From: Yamagishiella unicocca
Lineage: Eukaryota; Chlorophyta; Chlorophyceae; Chlamydomonadales; Volvocaceae
Direction of reading: 5' to 3'
Assembly (NCBI GenBank): GCA_003116995.1
Contig: BDSL01000145.1
Span: 1 to 64,000 of the forward strand
Length of the DNA stretch: 64,000 bases
Shown here: in pieces, positions 1-12,900 of the stretch
How the letters are laid out: every line of letters starts with the position of its first letter
Numbering within the stretch: position 1 is the stretch's first letter
Position numbers and translations under genes: made by a program
Notes under the pieces: model-generated
What the model was told of the DNA's origin: nothing
The model's database searches: none
What the model saw: only the letters and a program-made list of their open reading frames with translations

Positions 1-3000
1 CCCTGGTCCCCTGGTCCCCTGGTCCCCTGGTCCCCTGGTCCCCTGGTCCCCTGGTCCCTGGCCCTTGCCCCTGGCCCTGGCCCCTGACGCCCTGGCCCCC
101 TGGCCCTGGCCCTCATACGTGGCCCTCATGCCCTGGCCCTCAACCATGGCCTTCCTGCCCTGGCCCTCACACCCTGGCCCTCGCGCCCTGGCACGCACGC
201 CCTGGCCCTGGCCCCCTGGCCCCCTGGCCCCCTGGCCCCCTGGCTGTCACCCCCTGGCCCCACCTCTGGCCCTCAACCCCCTGGCCCCCCGGTCCTGGCC
301 CCCTGGCCCCCTGGCCCCCTGGCCCCCTGGCCCCCTGGCCCCTGGCCCCCTGGCCCCCTGGCCCCCTGGCCCCCTGGCCCCCTGGCCCCCTGGCCCCCTG
401 GCCCCCTGCCCCCTGGCCCCTGCCCCCTGGCCCCCTGGCCCCCTGGCCCTAGCCCCTGGCCCAGGCCCCCTGGCCCTCCGGCCCTTGCCCTGGCCCCCTG
501 GCCCTCGCCCCCTATGCCTTCTATGCCCCTGGCCCCCTGGCCCCCTGGCCCCTGGCCCTGGCCCCCTGGCCCTGGCCCCTGGCTCCCTGGCCCCTGGCGC
601 CCTGGCCCCGTGGCCCTGGCCACCTGGCCCTAGCCCCCTGGCCTGGCCCCCTGGCCCTTGCCCTCATACCCTGGACCGCATACCCTGGCCCTAACACCCT
701 GGCCCTGTCCCCCTGTCCCCCTTTGCCCCTTTGGCGCCCTGGCCTCCTGGCCCCCTGGCCCCCTGGCCCCCTGGCCCCGGTCCCTGGTCCCCTGGTCCCC
801 TGGCCCCTGGCCCTGGCCCTGGCCCTGGCCCCTGGCCCTGGCCCTGGCCCCCTGGCCTCGCCCCCTGACCATTGCCCCCTGGCCATGGCCCCCTGGCCCC
901 TGGCCCCTCGCCCCTGGCCCCCTGGCCCTCGCCCCCTTTGCCCCCTATGGCCCCTAGCCCCCTGGCCCCTGGCCCCCTGGCCCCTGGCCCCCTGGCCCTG
1001 GCCCTGGCCCTGGCCCCTGGCTCCCTGGCCCCTGGCCCCTGGCCCCCTGGCCCCCTGGCCCGCCCCCCCCCTGGCCCTCATCTCTGGCCCTCGACCCCCT
1101 GGCCCCCCGGCCCTGGCCCCCTGGCCCCCTGGCCCCCTGGCTGTCACCCCTGGCCCTCACCTCTGGCCCTCGACCCCCTGGCCCCCGGTCCTGGCCCCTG
1201 GCCCCCTGGCCCCTGGCCCCCTGGCCCCCTGGCCCCCTGGCCCCCTGGCCCCCTGGCCCCCTGGCCCCCTGGCCCCTGGCCCCTGGCCCCCCTGGCCCCC
1301 TGGCCCCCTGGCCCCTGGCCCCTGGCCCCCTGGCCCCCTGGCCCCTGGCCCAAGCCCCCTGGCCCAGGCACCCTGGCCCTCCGGCCCTTGCCCGCTGGCC
1401 CCTGGCCCCCTGGCCCCCTGGCCCTGGCCCCCTGGCCCTGGCCCTGGCCCCTTGGCCCTTGCCCTCATACCCTGGACCGTATACCCTGGCCCTAACACCC
1501 TGGCCCTGGCCCCCTGGCCCCCTGGCCCCCTGGCCCTGGCCCCTGTCCCCCTGGCCCCCTGGCGCCCTGGCCCCCTGGCCCCCTGGTCCCCTGGTCCCCT
1601 GGTCCCTGGTTCCCTGGTCCCTGGTCCTGGTCCCCTGGTCCCTGGTCCCCTGGCCCCTGCCCCCTGGCCCTGGCCCCTGACCCCTGGCCCCCTGGCCCTG
1701 GCCCTGTGGCCCTCATGCCCTGGCCCTCACCCATGGCCTTCCTGCCCTGGCCCTCACACCCTGGCCCTCGCGCCCTGGCACGCACGCCCTGGCCCTCGCC
1801 CCCTGGCCCCGGCCCCTGGCCCCCTGGCCCCTGGCCCCTGGCCCCTGGCCCTGGCCCCCCCTGGCCCTGGCCCCTGGCCCTGGCCCTGGCCCCTTGGCCC
1901 TTGCCCATACCCTGGCCGTATACCCTGGCCCTAACACCCTGGCCCTGGCCCCTGGCCCTGTCCCCCTGTCCCCTGTCCCCCTGGCGCACTGGCCCCCTGG
2001 CGCCCTGGCCCCTGGCCCCCTGGCCCCCTGGCCCCTGGCCCCTGGCCCCCTGGCGCCCTGGCCCCCTGGCCCTGGTCCCCTGGTCCCCTGGCCCTGGACC
2101 CTGGACCCCTGGACCCCTGGACCCCTGGACCCCTGGACCCCTGGACCCCTGGACCCCTGGACCCTGGACCCCTGGACCCCTGGACCCCTGGCCCTGGACC
2201 CCTGGACCCTTGGACCCCTGGCCCCCTGGCCCCAAGGGGAAGGACTCCTGGCCCTGGACCCCTGGCCCTGGACCCCTGGCCCTGGCCCTGGCCCCCTGGC
2301 CCCCCTGGCCCCCTGGGTGTCACCCCCCTGGCCCTCACCTCTGGCCCTCGACCCCCTGGCCCCCCCCGGTCCTGCCCCCTGGCCCCCTGCCCCTGGCCCC
2401 CTGGCCCCCTGGCCCCCCTGGCCCCCTGGCCCACTGGCCCCCTGGCCCCCTGGCCCCCTGGCCCCCTGGCCCCTGGCCCCCTGCCCCTGGCCCGCCCCTG
2501 GCCCCCTGGCCCTGGCCCCTGCCCTCGCCTTTGCCCCCTATGGCCCCTAGCCCCCTGGCCCCCTGGCCCCCTGGCCCCTGGCCCCCTGGCCCTGGCCCCC
2601 TGGCCCTGGCCCCCTGGCTCCCTGGCCCCTGGCGCCCTGGCCCCCTGGCCCCCTGGCCCTCGCCCCCAGGCTGTCCCCCCCTGGCCCTCATCTCTGGCCC
2701 TCGACCCCCTGGCCCCCCGGCCCTGGCCCCCTGGCCCCCTGGCCCCCTGGCTGTCACCCCCTGGCCCTCACCTCTGGCCCTCGACCCCCTGGCCCCCCGG
2801 TCCTGGCCCCCTGGCCCCCTGGCCCCCTGGCCCCCCTGGCCCCTGGCCCCTGGCCCCCTGGCCCCCTGGCCCCCTGGCCCCCTGGCCCCCTGGCCCCCTG
2901 GCCCCTGGCCCCTGGCCCCCTGGCCCCCTGGCCCCCTGGCCCCTGGCCCCCTGGCCCCCTGGCCCAAGCCCCCTGGCCCAGGCACCCTGGCCCTCCGGCC

Positions 3001-6000
3001 CTTGCCCGCTGGCCCCCTGGCCCCCTGGCCCCCTGGCCCTGGCCCCCTGGCCCTGGCCCTGGCCCCTTGGCCCTTGCCCTCATACCCTGGACCGTATACC
3101 CTGGCCCTAACACCCTGGCCTGGCCCCCTGGCCCCTGGCCCCCTGGCCCTGGCCCCCTGTCCCCCTGGCCCCCTGGCGCCCTGGCCCCTGGCCCCTGGTC
3201 CCTGGTCCCCTGGTCCCCTGGTTCCCTGGTCCCCTGGTCTTCTGGTCCCCTGGTCCCCTGGTCCCCTGGCCCCTTGCCCCTGGCCCTGGCCCCCTGACGC
3301 CCTGGCCCCCTGGCCCTGGCCCTCATACGTGGCCCTCATGCCCTGGCCCTCACACCATGGCCTTCCTGCCCTGGCCCTCACACCCTGGCCCTCGCGCCCT
3401 GGCACGCACGCCCTGGCCCTCGCCCCCTGGCCCCTGGCCCCCTGGCCCCCTGGCCCCCTGGCCCCGTGGCCCCCTGGCCCTGGCCCTGGCCCCCTGGCCC
3501 TGGCCCCCTGGCCCTGGCCCTGGCCCCTTGGCCCTTGCCCTCATACCCTGGACCGTATACCCTGGCCCTAACACCCTGGCCCTGGCCCCCTGGCCCTGTC
3601 CCCCTGTCCCCCTGTCCCCCTGGCGCACTGGCCCCCTGGCGCCCTGGCCCCCTGGCCCCCTGGCCCCCTGGCCCCCTGGCCCCCTGGCCCCCTGGCGCCC
3701 TGGCCCCCTGGCCCTGGTCCCCTGGTCCCCTGGAGCCCTGGACCCCTGGACCCCTGGACCCCTGGACCCCTGGACCCTGGACCCCTGGACCCCTGGACCC
3801 TGGACCCCTGGACCCCTGGACCCCTGGACCCCTGGACCCCTGGACCCCTGGACCCTTGGACCCCTGGCCCCCTGGCCCCAAGGGGGAAGGACTCCTGGCC
3901 CTGGACCCCTGGCCCTGGACCCCTGGCCCTGGCCCTGGCCCCCTGGCCCCCTGGCCCCCTGGGTGTCACCCCCTGGCCCTCACCTCTGGCCCTCGACCCC
4001 CTGGCCCCCGGTCCTGGCCCCTGGCCCCCTGGCCCCCTGGCCCCCTGGCCCCCTGGCCCCTGGCCCCCTGGCCCCCTGGCCCCCTGGCCCCCTGGCCCCC
4101 TGGCCCCCTGGCCCCCTGGCCCCCGCCCCCTGGCCTCGCCCCTGGCCCCCTGGCCCTCGCCCCCTTTGCCCCCTATGGCCCCTAGCCCCCTGGCCCCCTG
4201 GCCCCTGGCCCCCTGGCCCCCTGGCCCTGGCCCCCTGGCCCTGGCCCCCTGGCTCCCTGGCCCCTGGCGCCCTGGCCCCCTGGCCCCCTGGCCCTCGCCC
4301 CCAGGCTGTCCCCCCTGGCCCTCATCTCTGGCCCTCGACCCCCTGGCCCCCGGCCCTGGCCCCCTGGCCCCCTGGCCCCCTGGCTGTCACCCCCTGGCCC
4401 TCACCTCTGGCCCTCGACCCCCTGGCCCCCCGGTCCTGGCCCCTGGCCCCCTGGCCCCCTGGCCCCTGGCCCCTGGCCCCCTGGCCCCTGGCCCCCTGGC
4501 CCCCTGGCCCCCTGGCCCCCTGGCCCCCTGGCCCCCTGGCCCCCTGGCCCCCTGGCCCCTGGCCCCCTGGCCCCCTGGCCCCTGGCCCCCTGGCCCAAGC
4601 CCCCTGGCCCAGGCACCCTGGCCCTCCGGCCCTTGCCCGCTGGCCCCCTGGCCCCCTGGCCCCTGGCCCTGGCCCCTGGCCCTGGCCCTGGCCCCTTGGC
4701 CCTTGCCCTCATACCCTGGACCGTATACCCTGGCCCTAACACCCTGGCCCTGGCCCCCTGGCCCCCTGGCCCCCTGGCCCTGGCCCCCTGTCCCCCTGGC
4801 CCCTGGCGCCCTGGCCCCCTGGCCCCCTGGTCCCCTGGTCCCCTGGTCCCCTGGTTCCCTGGTCCCCTGGTCTTCTGGTCCCCTGGTCCCCTGGTCCCCT
4901 GGCCCCTTGCCCCCTGGCCCTGGCCCCCTGACGCCCTGGCCCCCTGGCCCTGGCCCTCATACGTGGCCCTCATGCCCTGGCCCTCACACCATGGCCTTCC
5001 TGCCCTGGCCCTCACACCCTGGCCCTCGCGCCCTGGCACGCACGCCCTGGCCCTCGCCCCCTGGCCCCCTGGCCCCCTGGCCCCCTGGCCCCCTGGCCCC
5101 GTGGCCCCCTGGCCCTGGCCCTGGCCCCCTGGCCCTGGCCCCCTGGCCCTGGCCCTGGCCCCTTGGCCCTTGCCCTCATACCCTGGACCGTATACCCTGG
5201 CCCTAACACCCTGGCCCTGGCCCCCTGGCCCTGTCCCCCTGTCCCCCTGTCCCCCTGGCGCACTGGCCCCCTGGCGCCCTGGCCCCCTGGCCCCCTGGCC
5301 CCCTGGCCCCCTGGCCCCCTGGCCCCCTGGCGCCCTGGCCCCCTGGCCCTGGTCCCCTGGTCCCCTGGAGCCCTGGACCCCTGGACCCCTGGACCCCTGG
5401 ACCCCTGGACCCCTGGACCCCTGGACCCCTGGACCCCTGGACCCCTGGACCCCTGGACCCCTGGACCCCTGGACCCCTGGACCCCTGGACCCTTGGACCC
5501 CTGGCCCCCTGGCCCCAAGGGGGAAGGACTCCTGGCCCTGGACCCCTGGCCCTGGACCCCTGGCCCTGGCCCTGGCCCCCTGGCCCCCTGGCCCCCTGGG
5601 TGTCACCCCCTGGCCCTCACCTCTGGCCCTCGACCCCCTGGCCCCCCGGTCCTGGCCCCCTGGCCCCCTGGCCCCCTGGCCCCCTGGCCCCCTGGCCCCC
5701 TGGCCCCCTGGCCCCCTGGCCCCCTGGCCCCCTGGCCCCCTGGCCCCCTGGCCCCCTGGCCCCCGCCCCCTGGCCCAGGCACCCTGGCCCTCCGGCCCTT
5801 GCCCGCTGGCCCCCTGGCCCTCGCCCCCTATGCCCCCTATGCCCCCTGGCCCCCTGGCCCCCTGGCCCTGGCCCCCTGGCCCTGGCCCCCTGGCTCCCTG
5901 GCCCCTGGTGCCCTGGCCCCCTGGCCCCCTGGCCCTCGCCCCAGGCTGTCACCCCCTGGCCCTCATCTCTGGCCCTCGACCCCCTGGCCCCCCGGCCCTG

Positions 6001-6574
6001 GCCCCCTGGCCCCCTGGCCCCCTGGCCCCCTGGCCCCCTGGCCCCCTGGCCCCCTGGCCCCCTGGCTGTCACCCCCTGGCCCTCACCTCTGGCCCTCGAC
6101 CCCCTGGCCCCCCGGTCCTGGCCCCCTGGCCCCCTGGCCCCCTGGCCCCCTGGCCCCCTTGCCCCCTGGCCCCCTGGCCCCTGGCCCCCTGGACCCCTGG
6201 CCCCCTGGCCCCCTGGCCCCCTGGCCCCTGGCCCAAGCCCCTGGCCCAGGCACCCTGGCCCTCCGGCCCTTGCCCGCTGGCCCCCTGGCCCTCGCCCCCT
6301 ATGCCCCCTATGCCCCCTGGCCCCCTGGCCCCCTGGCCCTGGCCCCCTGGCCCTTGCCCTCATACCCTGGACCGCATACCCTGGCCCTAACACCCTGGCC
6401 CTGGCCCCCTGGCCCTGGCCTCCTGTCCCCCTGGCCCCCTGGCGCCCTGGCCCCCTGGCGCCCTGTCCCCCTGGCCCTGTCCCCCTGGCCCTTGCCCTCA
6501 TACCCTGGACCGCATACCCTGGCCCTAACACCCTGGCCCTGGCCCCCTGTCCCCCTGGCCCCTTTGGCGCCCTG
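1..6574. repeat. C-rich CCCCTGGC minisatellite with about 1.6-kb higher-order units
   Basis: The stretch is nearly pure CCCCTGGC/CCCTGGCC repeat on the plus strand, cut at the left window edge. It is ordered rather than random. The phrase GTGGCCCTCATG recurs at 119, 1706, 3329 and 4963, and a CAAGGGG(G)AAGGACTCC phrase at about 2233, 3879 and 5516, so the block consists of about four units of 1.59-1.65 kb. Each of the last three contains a CCCCTGGA sub-array (about 2095-2225, 3733-3875, 5366-5500). Both strands are open for long distances (Pro-Gly-Pro-Leu-Ala on plus, Gly-Pro-Gly-Gly-Gln on minus), which follows from the repeat and is not evidence of coding. The complementary strand is a dense run of potential G-quadruplex tracts. 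Confidence 0.95.
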
Positions 6575-6575
6575 G

Positions 6576-9500
6576 CCTGGAACTTTGGAAGGTCATATCT
6601 CGGCAACCAGTTTGCAGTTTGATGTAAACCCAGGATAATTTTGTTCCGCACGACGTGTTCTACCTTTTATCTCATATCCGTAAAACAAATTGCAAACGTT
6701 TTGCCATAGAAAAGTGACCCCAAAATTTAGCTGTTTTCTCGACGTTTCTCGACGTTTCTCGACGTTTGATGCCATTTTGAAGGGGCAAACTTTGGAAGGT
6801 CATATCTCGGCAACCAGTTTGCAGTTTGATGTAAACCCAGGATAATTTTGTTCCGCACGACGTGTTCTACCTTTTATCTCATATCCGTAAAACAAATTGC
6901 AAACGTTTTGCCATAGAAAAGTGACCCCAAAATTTAGCTGTTTTCTCGACGTTTCTCGACGTTTCTCGACGTTTGATGCCATTTTGAAGGGGCAAACTTT
7001 GGAAGGTCATATCTCGGCAACCAGTTTGCAGTTTGATGTAAACCCAGGATAATTTTGTTCCGCACGACGTGTTCTACCTTTTATCTCATATCCGTAAAAC
7101 AAATTGCAAACGTTTTGCCATAGAAAAGTGACCCCAAAATTTAGCTGTTTTCTCGACGTTTCTCGACGTTTCTCGACGTTTGATGCCATTTTGAAGGGGC
7201 AAACTTTGGAAGGTCATATCTCGGCAACTAGTTTGCAGTTTGATGTAAACCCAGGATAATTTTGTTCCGCACGACGTGTTCTACCTTTTATCTTATATCC
7301 GTAAAACAAATTGCAAACGTTTTGCCATAGAAAAGTGACCCCAAAATTTAGCTGTTTTCTCGACGTTTCTCGACGTTTCTCGACGTTTGATGCCATTTTG
7401 AAGGGGCAAACTTTGGAAGGTCATATCTCGGCAACCAGTTTGCAGTTTGATGTAAACCCAGGATAATTTTGTTCCGCACGACGTGTTCTACCTTTTATCT
7501 CATATCCGTAAAACAAATTGCAAACGTTTTGCCATAGAAAAGTGACCCCAAAATTTAGCTGTTTTCTCGACGTTTCTCGACGTTTCTCGACGTTTGATGC
7601 CATTTTGAAGGGGCAAACTTTGGAAGGTCATATCTCGGCAACTAGTTTGCAGTTTGATGTAAACCCAGGATAATTTTGTTCCGCACGACGTGTTCTACCT
7701 TTTATCTCATATCCGTAAAACAAATTGCAAACGTTTTGCCATAGAAAAGTGACCCCAAAATTTAGCTGTTTTCTCGACGTTTCTCGACGTTTCTCGACGT
7801 TTGATGCCATTTTGAAGGGGCAAACTTTGGAAGGTCATATCTCGGCAACCAGTTTGCAGTTTGATGTAAACCCAGGATAATTTTGTTCCGCACGACGTGT
7901 TCTACCTTTTATCTCATATCCGTAAAACAAATTGCAAACGTTTTGCCATAGAAAAGTGACCCCAAAATTTAGCTGTTTTCTCGACGTTTCTCGACGTTTC
8001 TCGACGTTTGATGCCATTTTGAAGGGGCAAACTTTGGAAGGTCATATCTCGGCAACCAGTTTGCAGTTTGATGTAAACCCAGGATAATTTTGTTCCGCAC
8101 GACGTGTTCTACCTTTTATCTTATATCCGTAAAACAAATTGCAAACGTTTTGCCATAGAAAAGTGACCCCAAAATTTAGCTGTTTTCTCGACGTTTCTCG
8201 ACGTTTGATGCCATTTTGAAGGGGCAAACTTTGGAAGGTCATATCTCGGCAACCAGTTTGCAGTTTGATGTAAACGCAGGATAATTTTGTTCCGCACGAC
8301 GTGTTCTACCTTTTATCTCATATCCGTAAAACAAATTGCAAACGTTTTGCCATAGAAAAGTGACCCCAAAATTTAGCTGTTTTCTCGACGTTTCTCGACG
8401 TTTCTCGACGTTTGATGCCATTTTGAAGGGGCAAACTTTGGAAGGTCATATCTCGGCAACCAGTTTGCAGTTTGATGTAAACCCAGGATAATTTTGTTCC
8501 GCACGACGTGTTCTACCTTTTATCTCATATCCGTAAAACAAATTGCAAACGTTTTGCCATAGGAAAGTGACCCCAAAATTTAGCTGTTTTCTCGACGTTT
8601 CTCGACGTTTCTCGACGTTTGATGCCATTTTGAAGGGGCAAACTTCGGAAGGTCATATCTCGGCAACTAGTTTGCAGTTTGATGTAAACCCAGGATAATT
8701 TTGTTCCGCACGACGTGTTCTACCTTTTATCTCATATCCGTAAAACAAATTGCAAACGTTTTGCCATAGAAAAGTGACCCCAAAATTTAGCTGTTTTCTC
8801 GACGTTTCTCGACGTTTCTCGACGTTTGATGCCATTTTGAAGGGGCAAACTTTGGAAGGTCATATCTCGGCAACCAGTTTGCAGTTTGATGTAAACCCAG
8901 GATAATTTTGTTCCGCACGACGTGTTCTACCTTTTATCTCATATCCGTAAAACAAATTGCAAACGTTTTGCCATAGAAAAGTGACCCCAAAATTTAGCTG
9001 TTTTCTCGACGTTTCTCGACGTTTCTCGACGTTTGATGCCATTTTGAAGGGGCAAACTTTGGAAGGTCATATCTCGGCAACCAGTTTGCAGTTTGATGTA
9101 AACCCAGGATAATTTTGTTCCGCACGACGTGTTCTACCTTTTATCTCATATCCGTAAAACAAATTGCAAACGTTTTGCCATAGAAAAGTGACCCCAAAAT
9201 TTAGCTGTTTTCTCGACGTTTCTCGACGTTTCTCGACGTTTGATGCCATTTTGAAGGGGCAAACTTTGGAAGGTCATATCTCGGCAACCAGTTTGCAGTT
9301 TGATGTAAACCCAGGATAATTTTGTTCCGCACGACGTGTTCTACCTTTTATCTCATATCCGTAAAACAAATTGCAAACGTTTTGCCATAGAAACGTGACC
9401 CCAAAATTTAGCTGTTTTCTCGACGTTTCTCGACGTTTCTCGACGTTTGATGCCATTTTGAAGGGGCAAACTTTGGAAGGTCATATCTCGGCAACCAGTT

Positions 9501-9893
9501 TGCAGTTTGATGTAAACCCAGGATAATTTTGTTCCGCACGACGTGTTCTACCTTTTATCTCATATCCGTAAAACAAATTGCAAACGTTTTGCCATAGAAA
9601 AGTGACCCCAAAATTTAGCTGTTTTCTCGACGTTTCTCGACGTTTCTCGACGTTTGATGCCATTTTGAAGGGGCAAACTTTGGAAGGTCATATCTCGGCA
9701 ACCAGTTTGCAGTTTGATGTAAACCCAGGATAATTTTGTTCCGCACGACGTGTTCTACCTTTTATCTTATATCCGTAAAACAAATTGCAAACGTTTTGCC
9801 ATAGAAAAGTGACCCCAAAATTTAGCTGTTTTCTCGACGTTTCTCGACGTTTCTCGACGTTTGATGCCATTTTGAAGGGGCAAACTTTTTGAA
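6576..9893 (+). repeat. 207-bp satellite, 16 tandem copies
   Basis: Sixteen head-to-tail copies of a 207-bp monomer are almost identical; single substitutions separate them. The monomer holds an internal TTTCTCGACG 10-bp triplication, and the eighth copy (ending near 8238) has lost one of these, so it is 197 bp long. AT content is far higher than in the flanking arrays. Each copy carries the same 60-codon minus-strand frame, which reflects homogenisation of copies; I see no reason to call it a gene. The monomer is close to nucleosome-repeat length, as in many centromeric or heterochromatic satellites. Confidence 0.97.
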
Positions 9894-9900
9894 GGGGCAA

Positions 9901-12900
9901 ACGTGTGCAATTCGTTGTACGGATTTAAGATAAAAGGTAGAACACGTCGTGCTTAACAAAGTTATCCACTTTTTACATCAAACTGCAAAGTGGTTGTCGA
10001 GATATGAATTTTCAAAATTACCAAAAAGTGACGTCAAATGTTCCAAAAACTCGAAAAAATAGGCGAAAGGATAGGGTCACTTTTCTACCCTAAAACGTGT
10101 GCAATTTGTTGTACGGATATGAGATAAAAGGTAGAACACGTCGTGCTTAACAAAGTTATCCACTTTTTACATCAAACTGCAAAGTGGTTGTCGAGATATG
10201 AATTTTCAAAATTACCAAAAAGTGACGTCAAATGTTCCAAAAACTCGAAAAAATAGGCGAAAGGATAGGGTCACTTTTCTACCCTAAAACGTGTGCAATT
10301 TGTTGTACGGATATGAGATAAAAGGTAGAACACGTCGTGCTTAACAAAGTTATCCACTTTTTACATCAAACTGCAAAGTGGTTGTCGAGATATGAATTTT
10401 CAAAATTACCAAAAAGTGACGTCAAATGTTCCAAAAACTCGAAAAAATAGGCGAAAGGATAGGGTCACTTTTCTACCCTAAAACGTGTGCAATTTGTTGT
10501 ACGGATATGAGATAAAAGGTAGAACACGTCGTGCTTAACAAAGTTATCCACTTTTTACATCAAATTGCAAAGTGGTTGTCGAGATATGAATTTTCAAAAT
10601 TACCAAAAAGTGACGTCAAATGTTCCAAAAACTCGAAAAAATAGGCGAAAGGATAGGGTCACTTTTCTACCCTAAAACGTGTGCAATTTGTTGTACGGAT
10701 ATGAGATAAAAGGTAGAACACGTCGTGCTTAACAAAGTTATCCACTTTTTACATCAAACTGCAAAGTGGTTGTCGAGATATGAATTTTCAAAATTACCAA
10801 AAAGTGACGTTAAATGTTCCAAAAACTCGAAAAAATAGGCGAAAGGATAGGGTCACTTTTCTACCCTAAAACGTGTGCAATTTGTTGTACGGATATGAGA
10901 TTAAAGGTAGAACACGTCGTGCTTAACAAAGTTATCCACTTTTTACATCAAACTGCAAAGTGGTTGTCGAGATATGAATTTTCAAAATTACCAAAAAGTG
11001 ACGTCAAATGTTCCAAAAACTCGAAAAAATAGGCGAAAGGATAGGGTCACTTTTCTACCCTAAAACGTGTGCAATTTGTTGTACGGATATGAGATAAAAG
11101 GTAGAACACGTCGTGCTTAACAAAGTTATCCACTTTTTACATCAAACTGCAAAGTGGTTGTCGAGATATGAATTTTCAAAATTACCAAAAAGTGACGTCA
11201 AATGTTCCAAAAACTCGAAAAAATAGGCGAAAGGATAGGGTCACTTTTCTACCCTAAAACGTGTGCAATTTGTTGTACGGATATGAGATAAAAGGTAGAA
11301 CACGTCGTGCTTAACAAAGTTATCCACTTTTTACATCAAACTGCAAAGTGGTTGTCGAGATATGAATTTTCAAAATTACCAAAAAGTGACGTCAAATGTT
11401 CCAAAAACTCGAAAAAATAGGCGAAAGGATAGGGTCACTTTTCTACCCTAAAACGTGTGCAATTTGTTGTACGGATATGAGATAAAAGGTAGAACACGTC
11501 GTGCTTAACAAAGTTATCCACTTTTTACATCAAACTGCAAAGTGGTTGTCGAGATATGAATTTTCAAAATTACCAAAAAGTGACGTCAAATGTTCCAAAA
11601 ACTCGAAAAAATAGGCGAAAGGATAGGGTCACTTTTCTACCCTAAAACGTGTGCAATTTGTTGTACGGATATGAGATAAAAGGTAGAACACGTCGTGCTT
11701 AACAAAGTTATCCACTTTTTACATCAAACTGCAAAGTGGTTGTCGAGATATGAATTTTCAAAATTACCAAAAAGTGACGTTAAATGTTCCAAAAACTCGA
11801 AAAAATAGGCGAAAGGATAGGGTCACTTTTCTACCCTAAAACGTGTGCAATTTGTTGTACGGATATGAGATTAAAGGTAGAACACGTCGTGCTTAACAAA
11901 GTTATCCACTTTTTACATCAAACTGCAAAGTGGTTGTCGAGATATGAATTTTCAAAATTACCAAAAAGTGACGTCAAATGTTCCAAAAACTCGAAAAAAT
12001 AGGCGAAAGGATAGGGTCACTTTTCTACCCTAAAACGTGTGCAACTTGTTGTACGGATATAAGATAAAAGGTAGAACACGTCGTGCTTAACAAAGTTATC
12101 CACTTTTTACATCAAACTGCAAAGTGGTTGTCGAGATATGAATTTTCAAAATTACCAAAAAGTGACGTCAAATGTTCCAAAAACTCGAAAAAATAGGCGA
12201 AAGGATAGGGTCACTTTTCTACCCTAAAACGTGTGCAATTTGTTGTACGGATATGAGATAAAAGGTAGAACACGTCGTGCTTAACAAAGTTATCCACTTT
12301 TTACATCAAACTGCAAAGTGGTTGTCGAGATATGAATTTTCAAAATTACCAAAAAGTGACGTTAAATGTTCCAAAAACTCGAAAAAATAGGCGAAAGGAT
12401 AGGGTCACTTTTCTACCCTAAAACGTGTGCAATTTGTTGTACGGATATGAGATAAAAGGTAGAACACGTCGTGCTTAACAAAGTTATCCACTTTTTACAT
12501 CAAACTGCAAAGTGGTTGTCGAGATATGAATTTTCAAAATTACCAAAAAGTGACGTCAAATGTTCCAAAAACTCGAAAAAATAGGCGAAAGGATAGGGTC
12601 ACTTTTCTACCCTAAAACGTGTGCAACTTGTTGTACGGATATGAGATAAAAGGTAGAACACGTCGTGCTTAACAAAGTTATCCACTTTTTACATCAAACT
12701 GCAAAGTGGTTGTCGAGATATGAATTTTCAAAATTACCAAAAAGTGACGTCAAATGTTCCAAAAACTCGAAAAAATAGGCGAAAGGATAGGGTCACTTTT
12801 CTACCCTAAAACGTGTGCAATTTGTTGTACGGATATGAGATAAAAGGTAGAACACGTCGTGCTTAACAAAGTTATCCACTTTTTACATCAAACTGCAAAG

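Noticed and set aside
65..6638. Collagen-like or Pro-rich proteins in the C-rich array on both strands
   Set aside because: Both strands and several frames are open at once, composition is set by CCCCTGGC, and there is no domain, start context or splice border.
6593..9900. A family of sixteen 60-codon minus-strand genes
   Set aside because: One identical frame per satellite monomer is expected from homogenised copies. The frame is not kept in the related 194-bp family.
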